From Ariolimax columbianus (Eukaryota > Mollusca > Gastropoda > Stylommatophora > Arionidae), in NCBI GenBank assembly GCA_036924085.1, contig JAVGWX010000009.1, positions 61,175,512-61,239,511 of the forward strand: a stretch of DNA of 64,000 nt, given 5' to 3'. Within the stretch, counting starts at the first letter, position 1, and each line of letters begins with the position of its first letter. The notes below the pieces were generated by a model. It did no database searches and was not told the origin of the DNA. It saw only the letters and a program-made list of their open reading frames with translations. This document shows, piece by piece, positions 44,134 through 53,849 of this stretch. Both the position numbers and the translations under genes were made by a program.

Positions 44134-44584
44134 ACCTCGACGTCCTCTTTCATTTTTATTTCTCACTCCTCAAACTCCATCATTACTTTGTCATTTCGGG
44201 TAAGGCGATCCTAGATTCCTGCACATTTCTCAGATCTAATGACTGCCCAAGAGAATCCCAGCTTCCACGCTGATGCATTATAATTACGCCCGGCTAATCT
44301 CCATTTTTCTGGAATGTCAGTTCTTTTTTTTCCCTTCTAAACAAAAACGATGCTGCGTGAAAAGACGAAATCCAAATGGTTCAGTGTTCAGCCCTCAAGT
44401 ATCGTCTTACCGTCTGAAACACGATATTCCACGAAATTGCGTCTGTCCTTTATCCTAAATAGGTAAAGAATGAATGAGTTTATTATGCTGACACAATGCT
44501 TGCTATGATTAGTAATCGTCTGCTCGTGTTTAATTTCTTGCGGTGGACTGTAATGTGATGGTTTGTATGTCGGCAGCTCTTACA
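43703..44584. other. No gene; (CT)n tract
   Basis: (CT)n at 44056-44129 with short interruptions. No other feature recognised. Confidence 0.6.
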
Positions 44585-44706
44585 TAGTGAGAGATCGCTT
44601 CACATTGCTTACTGTCCGTACACAATATGTGATTATTTCACATTGTTATCTGTCCGTACACAATAAGTGATTGTTTCCCATTGTTATCTGTCGGAACACA
44701 GCAAAA
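44585..44706. repeat. 38-bp minisatellite, first block
   Basis: Three units of the CACATTGTTATCTGTCCGTA, CACAATAAGTGATTGTTT type, older variants of the array that continues at 45136. Confidence 0.75.
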
Positions 44707-45135
44707 AAAAAAAGACGGTTGATAAATAATATTGTTATACCAACTCTCTGCTACCATTGTCAGACATGTATTCTTACTAAGACACACGGAAGAGCCCAAT
44801 CATAGTATGCGAATTGATGTGTTTAGAAAATTGACTGGGGCCTCAAGTAGGAGAAGAAGAAATCATGCATGGATACATGGACAGGAAGACAATAAAATGA
44901 TTCGGACACCTGGCAATAATACAGTAGAAAATACCAACTATTGTATCTAAAACACCAGACAAAAAGCGTTATACATCGAGAGAGAGAGACCAATAAACAA
45001 ATTGATAGACAGTATAAGTGAGATACTGAAGAAATGTGGCACGATATTAAAATAGGTAACACATTTGGCAGTACAACAAAACTGCTCCTCCCAACGGCCT
45101 TCTAACGTTACAAGTGAGTAGTAATAGCGGGAGAA
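44707..45135 (+). pseudogene. LINE-like fragment splitting the 38-bp array
   Basis: Begins with an A run (44701-44712). The frame includes MRIDVFRKLTGASSRRRRNH and a KTPDKKRYT-RERDQ-like piece reminiscent of a LINE C-terminal tail (R-LPDN...KKRKRGRP). Weak, but its position inside the minisatellite shows it is inserted DNA. Confidence 0.4.
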
Positions 45136-45727
45136 CATTGCCTAACGCTGGTACACGGCAGAAGATTGCTTAATGTTCTTATCTGTCGGTACACGGCAGA
45201 AACTTGCTTCATGTTCTTATATGTCGGTACACGGCAGAAACTTGCGTCATATTGGAATCTGTCGGTACACGGCAGAAGATTACTTCATGTTGTTATCTGT
45301 CGGTACACGGCAAAAACTTGCTTCATATTGGAATCTGTCGGTAAACGGCAGAAGATTGCTTCATGTTGTTATCTGTCGGTACACAGCAGAAGATTGCTTC
45401 ATGTTGTTATCTGTCGGTACACGGCAGAAATTTACTTCATGTTGTTATCTGTCGGTACACAGTAGAAGATTGCTTCATATTGTTATCGGCCCTTACATGG
45501 TAGGAGATTCCTTCATATTGTTATCTATCCGTACATGGTAGGAAATTCCTTCATGTTGTTATCTGTCTGTACATTGTAGGAGATTCCTTCATGCTGTTAT
45601 CTGTCTGTACACGGTAGGAGATTGCTTTATGTTGCTATCTGTCTGCACATGGTAGGAGATTGCGTTATGTTGTTATCTGCCTGTACATTGTAGGAGATTG
45701 CTTTATGTTGTTATCTGTCTGTACATT
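45136..45727. repeat. 38-bp minisatellite, main block
   Basis: Unit ATGTTGTTATCTGTCGGTAC plus ACGGCAGAAGATTGCTTC, about 15 copies with a gradient from GGTACACGGCAGAA units to CTGTACATGGTAGGAG units. Confidence 0.93.
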
Positions 45728-46506
45728 ATCCTATATGACAAACTGTCAGGAGACAAAGCGTAAGGTACATGCGAGAAACAACATTATCCGAAAATTGACT
45801 GGCACAACATGGGGTGCTCAGCCATCAGTCTTACGCCCATCAGCGATTGCCCTGTGCCTTTCCGCAGCGGTATATGCAGCCCGAGTCTGGAAAAACTCCG
45901 CCCATGCAAAACAAGTTGATACAGCAGTGAACGAGATGGACAGGATAGTGTCGGGGTGCCTTAAATCCACTCCCACAAGCAAAATATATCCCTTAATTGG
46001 CATTGCACCCTCTGATATAAGAAGAGATGTAGCTGCGGAAATCGAACGAGGGAAACAGGAAAACGACCCTAGACACCCGATGTTTGGCCATCAGGAACAA
46101 GCCACAAGACTTAAATCAAGACACAGTTTCTTAAAATCGACAGAGACCATCCAGATAAGCCCGGAAGGTCAACGCATCGAGAGGTGGCAGGATCCATGGA
46201 TAGAGCTCAAGGAAGAGGCTGCGCCTGGACTCCACCTGCCCTACGCTATGTGGAAGGCAATGAACAGACTTCGAACTGGTGTCTCAAGATGCAGAGCGAA
46301 ATTGAAGAAATGGGGATACTCAGATGTCGACACATGTGAATGCGGCGCAGTTCAGGACGAAGATCATCTGATGACCTGCCCCAACCTCCCTGAAACCTGT
46401 GACGTGAACGACATGATGGAGGCGAACGACAAGGCAGTTCAAGTTGCTGAATACTGGATGGATGCTGTGTGACATGGTGTTTTGACACGGAAAATATGTA
46501 AGTAAG
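45728..46506 (+). pseudogene. 5'-truncated LINE (jockey-like RT C-terminus) inside the 38-bp array
   Basis: One open frame reads ARNNIIRKLTGTTWGAQPSV, ALCLSAAVYAARVWKNSAHA, GCLKSTPTSKIYPLIGIAPS, then MNRLRTGVSRCRAKLKKWGY and the zinc motif CECGAVQDEDHLMTCPN, ending YWMDAV-stop. That is the post-catalytic RT and C-terminal tail of a jockey-like LINE. A short (GTAA)n end follows. It is flanked by TGTACATT at 45720-45727 and 46507-46514, and the minisatellite continues after it. The frame is intact, so the insertion is fairly young. Confidence 0.85.
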
Positions 46507-46575
46507 TGTACATTGTAAGAGATTGCTTTATGTTGTTATCTGCCTGTACACGGTAGGAGATTGCTTCAAACATTC
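46507..46575. repeat. 38-bp minisatellite, third block
   Basis: Nearly two further units (GTACATTGTAAGAGATTGCT, TTATGTTGTTATCTGCCTG) right of the LINE insertion. Confidence 0.85.
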
Positions 46576-46619
46576 AGACTATGTTAGTGGCAGGTTAAAC
46601 ATATTGATATTACTTCACA

Positions 46620-46800
46620 TCAGTTCTTCCGGGAAACAGGCTGCTTCATGGCGGTCCGGATGACGAGGTGGGATTCGACACTGTAATCGCCATAGTGCCG
46701 ACTGAGAAGTCACGCAAAGGACTACAGACAGGAGGACCATGGTCCACCTTTTCCATACGCCTCGAGATATGATGAGAGCCACTGTAATCCGCCACGAAAG
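46620..46800 (+). mobile_element. Degenerate SINE-B copy
   Basis: TTCCGGGAAACAGGCTGCTT, CATGGCGGTCCGGATGACGA and GGTGGGATTCGA parallel the SINE-B middle (CTGGAAACGGGCTGTTTTCA, TGGCAGCCTGGCTAACAAGG). Weak beyond 46680. Confidence 0.45.
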
Positions 46801-46879
46801 TAATTCGCCAAGAGTACGAGTGGCGCAAACAACAAAATAAAGCCTGACCTGCCAACAGGAAGGGAGCATGCCATGACCT

Positions 46880-47035
46880 CAACAAAGCTGCATGGTTACA
46901 CAGGAAGCGAGAGAGCAATAATGGCCTCGCTAGACAGAAGAGAGACAAACGTTAGACGGAGATAAAACAGCTTTTAAAACAAGTGTCGTTTGTAATAGAC
47001 ACTGGGACTTTAATCTAAGGACGAAAGACAAAGTT
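46880..47035 (+). pseudogene. 3' scrap of the LINE family at 48705 (copy D family)
   Basis: AAGCTGCATGGTTACACAGG, GAGAGAGCAATAATGGCCTC, GTTTGTAATAGACACTGG and ACTTTAATCTAAGGACGAAAG follow the end of LINE copy D (GCTGCATGCTTACGCAGGAA...TGATCTGAGGATGAACGAAG). Confidence 0.6.
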
Positions 47036-47199
47036 AAAGAACAGAATAACAGGAAAATGGTACGAACTGTGTCGTAGTCCCCACGAAAGGAACAGAGCAA
47101 AGAAGACGGTAAACGAGGGTCGTGATTATTTTGTTAATTGCTTTAGTCTCATCTCCCACCCTGGTGGCAACGAACTGTAACCTTCTAAGTGGCCGACTC
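47036..47199. other. No recognisable feature
   Basis: Short spacer before the 41-bp array. Confidence 0.4.
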
Positions 47200-47637
47200 T
47201 GTAGAGCCGATATATTGGCTCTCAAATTGTCTTACACTGGTGTAGAGCTGATATATTGGCGCCCAAATTGTCTTACACTGCTGTAGAGCTGATATATTGG
47301 CTCCCAAATTGTCTTACACTGCTGTAGAGCTGATATATTGGCTCCCAAATTGTCTTACACTGCTGTACAGCTGATATATTGGCTCCCAAATATTGTCTTA
47401 CACTGCTGTAGAGCTGATATATTGGCTCCCAAATTGTCTTACACTGCTGTAGAGCTGATATATTGGCTCCCAAATTGTCTTACACTGCTGTACAGCTGAT
47501 ATATTGGCTCCCAAATATTGTCTTACACTGCTGTACAGCTGATATATTGGCTACCAAATTGTCTTACACTGCTGTAGAGCTGATATATTGGCTCCCAAAT
47601 TGTCTTATACTGCTGTGGAGCTGATATATTAATCGGA
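47200..47637. repeat. 41-bp minisatellite, about 11 copies
   Basis: Unit CTGTAGAGCTGATATATTGG plus CTCCCAAATTGTCTTACACTG. A variant unit (TACAGCTG...CAAATATTGTC) appears at least twice, evidence of block-wise copying. Confidence 0.95.
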
Positions 47638-47695
47638 ACAGTTGTCATATTTGTACATACCGTTTTCTTCATACCAAGTGTTACTGAATTTTTAA

Positions 47696-48443
47696 AGGTA
47701 CTTGCGTTTTAATTCACCCCAAACAGAGCGCCATGGTTTCCAGTTGTACGTAACTGGTCATTATATTTCGGGTTAAGGGGAGGACATGTCGATATAATTT
47801 ATTTTAAATAAATAAGTAAAGATAGATCAAGATAGAAGTGTAGACAGGATGGTTATGTTCAGTTTTGCGAAGGGTTATGTTAGGTCAATGGTTAAGGTTA
47901 GATTTAGGGTTAGGGTTAGGTTAAGGGATATTGTTTGGGTTGCGTTAAGGGTTTGGGTTAAGTTTAAGGTTATTGGTAAGCTTAATGTTTAGGGTTAGGA
48001 TTAAGTTTATGTGTATCGTTTGGGTTGGGTTATGGTTAGGGCTAGGGTTAGGATTAGGGTTATTAGTATGGTTAGGTTTAGGACTAGGTTTTGGCATATG
48101 CTTAGGGTTGGGTAATGGTAATAAATAGGTTAAGGATTATGGTTAGGATTAGTGTTTTGGTTAGGGTTAGATAACGTGGTTATTATATCCTTTTGGCAGC
48201 ATGGATAAAGCCATGCTGCTGTAGAATTTGAATGCTACTCTCTTTATCATGGACAAACGTTGACATATTTCAGCAGAAATTCATTGCTTAGACGGTAGGA
48301 ATAAGCGGCTGTATAAATTCACTTTTATTTCCACAGAATGTTTGACACTCCTAAAAGTTAAAAAGTCTATGACGTCATTACCTCAAATTTGGTATTAAAA
48401 AAGTGATTTCTTTTGCTTGGGGTGAATTAAGACGCAAGTACCT
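47696..48443. mobile_element. 748-bp inverted-repeat (MITE-like) element enclosing telomere-like repeats
   Basis: Terminal inverted repeats of 29 bp match at 27 positions: AGGTACTTGCGTTTTAATTC then ACCCCAAAC at 47696-47724, and its complement at 48415-48443 (GCTTGGGGTGAATTAAGACG then CAAGTACCT). No open frame of note lies between, and the centre is the TTAGGG-like array. Length and structure fit a non-autonomous DNA transposon. I could not see a clear target duplication, so the superfamily is undetermined. Confidence 0.65.
47846..48180. repeat. Degenerate TTAGGG-like array
   Basis: Perfect TTAGGGTTAGGGTTAGG at 47904-47920, and many GTTAGG, GGGTTA, GTTAAG and GGTTTAGG variants around it. All in one orientation. 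Confidence 0.85.
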
Positions 48444-48704
48444 CTATAAATATACCTGCACTTCCTTGAAGCAGCTCTACATTGCACGAATTAATCCGTT
48501 CAGAGGACCAGAGCATGCCGATTTGAACGAGCTAAATCATAAAAACAGAATGAAGAAGGGTTACGCATCCGGGTTACGTGTCGGGGTTGCACTTCCGGGT
48601 TGCACAAATTGCCCCAAAATGCTACCACTGCAAACATGAAGACAAGTGAGTGCATTATACACGGATTCAATAAGGACAAGCTGCTGTAGTAGTTGCTCCG
48701 TTTC
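48444..48704. other. No recognisable feature
   Basis: Between the MITE-like element and LINE copy D. An open frame (48403-48639) has no recognisable domain. Confidence 0.4.
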
Positions 48705-49232
48705 GTGTTATTGAAAAGAGAGGGTACAAATAGAATTATACAGTGGATCCCACCCCACTGCAATAGTGAAGGCAATGAAGCTGCAGACAAACTAGCAAAG
48801 AGTGGAGCAGCATCCCCACAAACAGACATGAGTATCACATATAATGAGGCCAAGACAATAATTAAAGCCAACTTCAGGGTAAAATGAGCTGATCAACACC
48901 CCGACTTCCGAAAAGAAGACAGCTACTATAACTTAACTAGAGAAGAGCAAGTCATCATCTTCAGACTGAGAACTGGGCATAACAGACTCAAGAGTCATCT
49001 TTACAACAAAATGAGGATTGGGACAGATGACAGGTGCCCATGTGGGAAGCATATCATGACCGTGAAACACATCCTACAAAGCTGCATGCTTACGCAGGAA
49101 AAGAGAGAACAATGCTGGCCTCGTGAGACAGATATGAGACAGAAGCTTTATGAAGATGAAACGGTGTCCTTTGTAAGAGAAACCGGAACCTTGATCTGAG
49201 GATGAACGAAGAAGAAGAAGAAGAATTATACA
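48705..49232 (+). pseudogene. RNase H LINE copy D, diverged family, GAA tail
   Basis: Reads REGTNRIIQWIPPHC, GNEAADKLAKSGA (last RNase H motif), SYYNLTREEQVIIFRLRTGH, NRLKSHLYNKMRIGTDD and the zinc motif RCPCGKHIMTVKHILQSC, with one stop in between. The 3' end is GATGAACGAAGAAGAAGAAG, nearly the same as the SINE-A end. Same overall design as copies A-C but a separate family. Confidence 0.85.
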
Positions 49233-49254
49233 GCACTCAAACATATATCATCAA

Positions 49255-49325
49255 GTTGTGAAGTCGTGTCGTATTTGGCCACCTTTCGGCCCGAGACATC
49301 CTGTTTCAGCCGGCTTTTTTTTTAA
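49255..49325 (-). mobile_element. SINE-A fragment
   Basis: TTTGGCCACCTTTCGGCCCG, GAGACATCCTGTTTCAGC correspond to the antisense SINE-A middle block. Confidence 0.5.
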
Positions 49326-50190
49326 GAGTACCAACTTTTAATATATTCCTTGACGGAATTATGAGTGAGGCCCTTGGAGGTCACGTTGGTACTGTCAAGA
49401 TAGGGGGCCGAACGATTACCAACCTTCGTTTTGCAGATGACATTGACGGGTTGGCGGGTTCAGAAGCTGAACTCCAGGAATGGATCAGAAGGCTCGATAA
49501 AACAGCTCTTGACTATGGTATGGAGATAAACACTGGAAAGACAAATTTAATGACCAACAACGCCGAGGGCTTCAACAGCAGGATGAAAGCTAATGGTCAG
49601 TAACTCGAAGTAGTTGACCGTTTTATATATCTAGGGTCGATTGTCAGTGATGAAGGATCAAAATGTGAAGTGTTGGCCAGAATAGCACTGACAATAGCAG
49701 CGCTTGCACGGCTTACAAAATCTGGCAAGATTAACTGTTAGCACTTTGCACGAAAATCAGATTAATGCGTACACTGGTCTTGTCAATATTCAGTCAATAT
49801 AGTCAATATACAGGCATTGGAGATGAGATGTTTCCGAAGACCTTTAAACGTCACGTACAAAAATCGAGTTACAAATGAGGAAATACGAGATAAAATTACA
49901 ACAGCAATAGGGCCTTTTGAAGATCTCTTGAAAACTGTCAAAAGAAGGAAACTCGCTTGGTACGGTCACATATCGAGATTAAATGGTCTTGCAAATACGA
50001 TCCTTCACGGAAAGGTGCAAGGCATACGACGAAAAGGCCGTCCCAAACAGAGGTGGGAGGACAACATAAAAGAATATACCAATTTCCGACCAGAAGAGGA
50101 ACAGGCAGCGACCACTGACAGAGAAGAATGGCGTGGTGCTGTTAGTATGTCTTCATGTGTGACCTCACCGGTTACGGGATGACCTGATCT
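49326..50190 (+). pseudogene. RTE-like LINE, RT motif C to C-terminus
   Basis: Reads IFLDGIMSEALGGHVGTVKI, TITNLRFADDIDGLAGSEAE (intact FADD motif), NTGKTNLMTNNAEG and, after frame breaks, RFIYLGSIVSDEG. Then come MEMRCFRRPLNVTYKNRVTN, VKRRKLAWYGHISR and RRKGRPKQRWEDNIKEYTN. This is the usual order for RTE-like ORF2. 5'-truncated, with stops and frameshifts (about 49601 and 49740). The end sequence recurs at 53690. Confidence 0.85.
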
Positions 50191-50194
50191 GACC

Positions 50195-50348
50195 AACTTT
50201 GCCTGTCCCCTGCGATCCCTATTCTCTTAGCCAGACTACAGTAGTGTGGCCTGTTTCAAGGGTCGCCGTTTGAAGGCGGAATAGGGTCTTGGTCAACTCT
50301 GGTTACTGACCCTGATGCAAGAAGCCAGCTGTGAGTCGCGGACTGCTT
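50195..50348 (-). mobile_element. SINE-A, 5' half
   Basis: CTTAGCCAGACTACAGTAGT, GGTCTTGGTCAACTCTGG, TTACTGACCCTGATGCAAGA and AGCTGTGAGTCGCGG follow the antisense SINE-A head. Confidence 0.65.
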
Positions 50349-50349
50349 A

Positions 50350-50722
50350 ACTTAATGTCTCAACTTAACGTCTTCATACTGGCTTGGAAGACTCTGCAGA
50401 GTCTGTATACAACCAGTTTCATTTACATCACCTTGCTCTAAAAGCTATGCGCATCCAATTTATTCTTAAATGCATTAACTGTCTCTGCCTCCACCACCTC
50501 CCATGGCAATGCATTCCAAGCATTCACCACTCTCTGACTAAGAAAATACTTCCTAATATCTAATCTGGACCTCTTCTTAGTCAACTTGTAGCTGTGATCT
50601 CTTGTTCTTGTAGGTGATTGTATTTAAAATCAAATGTATACTCTAATTTATCCATTCCTCTGATCATCTTATAAACCTGTATTAAGTCATCACGAATTCT
50701 TCTCTCTTCTAGACACTGTAGG
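50350..50722 (-). pseudogene. CR1-like LINE 3' end
   Basis: The minus strand reads RDDLIQVYKMIRGMDKLEY, KKRSRLDIRKYFLSQ (frame-adjusted), VVNAWNALPWEVVEAETVNA and FKNKLDAHSF. Co-linear with 12625-12996, including the 3' end GTATACAGACTCTGCAGAGT. It is the CR1/L2-type C-terminus (RDDLI-VYK...RRSRLD-RK-FFS-RVVN-WN-LP). Confidence 0.8.
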
Positions 50723-51399
50723 CCGGTTTAAAACAAAATTTTTTTTTTTTTATTCACAATTCTGCATTTTAGCCTGATATTCTAATATTGACTGTGGGAT
50801 AAATTTCACAGTTCAACGCCACAGGCAACGATGATGATGATGCTGCTGATAAAATTTGTCTGTGGGCTCCAACTGAAGCATATGGTTTGTACTTACAGGT
50901 GACTTCTTCACAGAGAGCCGGTATTCGATCTTTTGCATTGTGACGGGTTCTGTAGTAGTTGTTTTACATGATGATGATGCCAGTCTTATGAACAACCCTC
51001 TTTCGCGTCTATATAAACATGCTTGAAAGATTACGGTGGACCTATTCTTTTCAATCCAGGAACGACACGGACTGCGCGTCAAATATCAATCAATGAATTA
51101 ATCAATCAAAGAATCAATCAATCGTTCAATCAAAACCTTTACCATTTCCCGTGAAGCAAAGGTATTCAATAAATGTGTGCCAAGTCAACAAAAGTTGACC
51201 TGCCAGTTTTTCTATTGAAGTTTGGGTGGTTTAAAGCTTCTACAGTATGGCTTAGTCGTCCCCATGCCCAACTCTCCTTAGTCACTTCAAAAAACTTACC
51301 TGACAGTTTACAGCATTACAATTACTTGCTCTCTTTTCGTTCTTCTGTAACGAGCGATCGAACATACAAAAGGCTTATGATTCTCTTTCCAAATCAAAC
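50723..51399. other. No recognisable feature
   Basis: T run at 50741-50751, an (AATC)n-like patch at 51085-51135, otherwise nothing seen. Confidence 0.5.
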
Positions 51400-51624
51400 T
51401 ACATAATTCGTTGCCAAAGATGTAGCAGTGAACGCTGACAGCAACCAGCGACTCAAAGCTGAGGAAGACCCTATTGGTGGCGGTCCTGGAAACAGACTGC
51501 ACACGTGTAGTCTGGCTAAGAGAATAGGAATCACAAAGGAAAGACAAAACCGGTCCCAACAATGTCGTGCTTAAACTGGATATTTCAGGTAGAAATGCGC
51601 AGATATCGTACCCTCGCTATAAAC

Positions 51625-52576
51625 CAGTGTTTCCCAACCTTTCTACGCATACCAGTGAAAATATGAAACACATTTGGTGGACTGGTGTAAATATGAAACG
51701 TTTGTCGCGTATACCTAAGACAGAAATAAAAACCATTATTTATATAGTATTTTGTGTGGTTTTTTAATCTAATATTATAAAATGAAACTTCTATAGTTGT
51801 TTAAAATAACCAGAATCATAGCAGTATATACAGATGCTCCTAACAGAACGATATGAGAAAACAATATTGAATTCAAATAAACTTTGTGCGAAATTTGTTG
51901 CTGCTTAATTTATTGGAATATTTGATAACCGAAGAAGGGGACGACGTGGGCTAGTGGTTAAGTGACACGGCTCACAACTCGAAGGTGCTGGATTCGATCC
52001 CCATCACAGCACCGGCCGTTACCCCGGGGAAGCCTTAGAAAATGCAGGAAGGAATCGGATCCTTACATAAAATGCATGCTGAAGTCGAATGCACTGGGCC
52101 GACATGCGCAAAACAAAAACCACAGTGCAAAGTACACCGCCTTGGGGAGTAGTGAAATACAGCAACATTTAAAACAAAATAGCCGTGGATACAGTGTTAT
52201 TTCTGAGAGACGGAGCGCTGCATTGAAATTCATTCTGTTTCGTTGTTTGATTTTGATCACAGACGGGTTGAAAAAGTCTTCTCACACAAATAGGTACATA
52301 GTCGAAAATACAATTGCATAGCTCTGTAACTATGTATATATTGGATATTCGTTTTCCAGTGATATTAAAAAAGAGGCAATAATTGCATTTTATATTTGGA
52401 CAGTAGAGTGACATTAGAAGACAACTCGATTAAGTTTTTGTTTTTTCCCCGACAATCAAATGCGCATAAGTTGATGTCTTCCATCAAGGTGCCAAGCCAC
52501 AATAACATTTTCACGGACCGGCAAACAAATTATGTGGACCTGCACCGGTCCGCGGACGGGCCGATGGGAAACAATG
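51625..52576. mobile_element. 952-bp non-autonomous hAT-like transposon
   Basis: Ends are CAGTGTTTCCCAACC (51625) and, reading in from the right, CATTGTTTCCCATCG (52576), with 12 of 15 bases matching. CAG-GTTTCCCAACC ends are typical of hAT elements. An 8-bp target duplication, CTATAAAC (51617-51624) and CTGTAAAC (52577-52584), fits hAT. The subterminal GGTCCGCGGACGGGCC is also characteristic. No transposase frame remains. It contains SINE-C copy 2. Confidence 0.8.
51938..52165 (+). mobile_element. SINE-C copy 2, tRNA-derived, nested in hAT
   Basis: A-box region TGGGCTAGTGGTTA, B box GGATTCGATCCC (51990-52001), then CAGCACCGGCCGTTACCCCG, ACTGGGCCGACA and ACACCGCCTTGG. Co-linear with 33623-33873. 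Confidence 0.85.
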
Positions 52577-52660
52577 CTGTAAACTTCGACACATCGTCAC
52601 CACCTCCTTTTCATGACGAACACCGAAGAAAATGAAGTAGAAGAAACGACATAATTCTAG

Positions 52661-53324
52661 AGTTGACCTCATACCATTCCCATATCTCTTCTCTCTATAT
52701 GCCATCCTTGTCACTACCCCAATGCATATTATTGTTTACGATCTGTTATCTATGGCTACATGTATTTCTAAGCCAATCCCCTGTCTCTCGACGGTCTACC
52801 GAGATACATGTCGCCAGAATCTCTGTCGACACAGAATCCGGCGTTCAGGAAATCCTGAATAGATTATTAACGTTTTAAGAACTTTCTTTTCCTACGAGAC
52901 TTGGAAAGATGTCGATTTTCTCCTCCCTTGCCATTGTTGGGTGCTAGAGCTTTGTGTATTTTGTGATAACATTTCCTTGTTTTAATAAATCCAACACACT
53001 GTTTTGTTTCATTGGATCAATCCATAAAGGTTCATCTTTGGATTTGGAAACCGATCTTTTATTCCCTTCCCTCTCCTGATGTCCAATGCTTTAAGAAACT
53101 ATTATTTTACACCCATCAAAGCATTATCCATAATGCTATTTCCCAGTATGCTACAGGGCTAAAACGTTTTGTCTTATTTTTCACCTTGCGATCTTTCAGG
53201 AAGAACGTGTTATCCACTTTTTTATTTGCATCATCATCTTCGTCATTACCATCATCATCATTATCATCATCATCAAAATCATTATCTTCTTCTCCTTCGC
53301 TCATGCTGATAAAGACTTTTTGTT
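52661..53324. other. No recognisable feature
   Basis: Mixed composition; (ATC)n patch at 53230-53275. No gene supported. Confidence 0.45.
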
Positions 53325-53535
53325 ATCTTTTGGGACGGATTACAGAGAGACTGGGATATCTGTTCCTTTCCAGCCGATATATCCAGTTTCAGAACGGCAT
53401 ATTATTGGTTCCACATTTGTCTTCCCCTACCATCTCTATTATTTTTCAGGACTGCATGCATGGCGACTGTTTCCAGCACGGTCACTCGGGTGCAAAATTG
53501 TGACTTGGACAGCTCTGGTTCGCTGACATTTAGCA
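53325..53535 (-). mobile_element. SINE-A copy, diverged
   Basis: GGGATATCTGTTCCTTTCCA, GATATATCCAGTTTCAG, GGACTGCATGCATGGCGACT and GGACAGCTCTGGTTCGCTGA keep the antisense SINE-A order. Confidence 0.6.
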
Positions 53536-53689
53536 TATTTTTCTGCAATTCCCTGATTTCTCAAGACATTCAGCATCGCAGATATTTCGATACTATCGAA
53601 AGCCTTCTCATAATCCACGAACACAAGGCATAAAGGCATATGTACTTCATGTGCCATCTCCATTAATTGATTGATTGTGTGGTGGCGAT
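53536..53689 (-). pseudogene. RTE-like RT motif A fragment
   Basis: The minus strand reads HEVHMPLCLVFVDYEKAFDS followed by IEISAMLNVLRNQGI and EKYA. This is the F-DYEKAFDS motif A of RTE-like RTs. It belongs to the same minus-strand element as 53850-55345 but is separated from it by an opposite-strand RTE 3' end. Confidence 0.8.
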
Positions 53690-53845
53690 AGGACTACATA
53701 AAAGAATGGACCAATCTCCGACCAGAGGAGGCACAGGCAGCGGCCGCTGATAGAGAGGGATATCGTGAGGTTGTGGAGATGTCTTCATGTGTTCTCCAAC
53801 GACCTTATCGGTTGAGGGATGACTTGAACTGACCTGACCTGTGGT
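53690..53845 (+). pseudogene. RTE-like LINE 3' end, opposite orientation
   Basis: CATAAAAGAATGGACCAATC, CGACCAGAGGAGGCACAGG and ATGTCTTCATGTGTTC...GGTTGAGGGATGAC match the final 130 bp of the RTE-like copy at 50060-50190. Confidence 0.8.
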
Positions 53846-53849
53846 TGAG

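Larger units (their letters stand above)
51400..52660 (+). mobile_element. SINE-A copy split by a hAT-like element
   Basis: The left part ends GATATCGTACCCTCGCTATA and the right part resumes CTGTAAACTTCGACAC. Complete copies read CTGTAAACTATGACAC at that point, so the split is confirmed by comparison with uninterrupted copies. The degenerate GAA-rich tail lies near 52622-52650. Confidence 0.75.

Noticed and set aside
47846..48180. Chromosome end or fusion point
   Set aside because: The TTAGGG-like repeats are degenerate and lie between inverted terminal repeats of a short element, with ordinary DNA on both sides.
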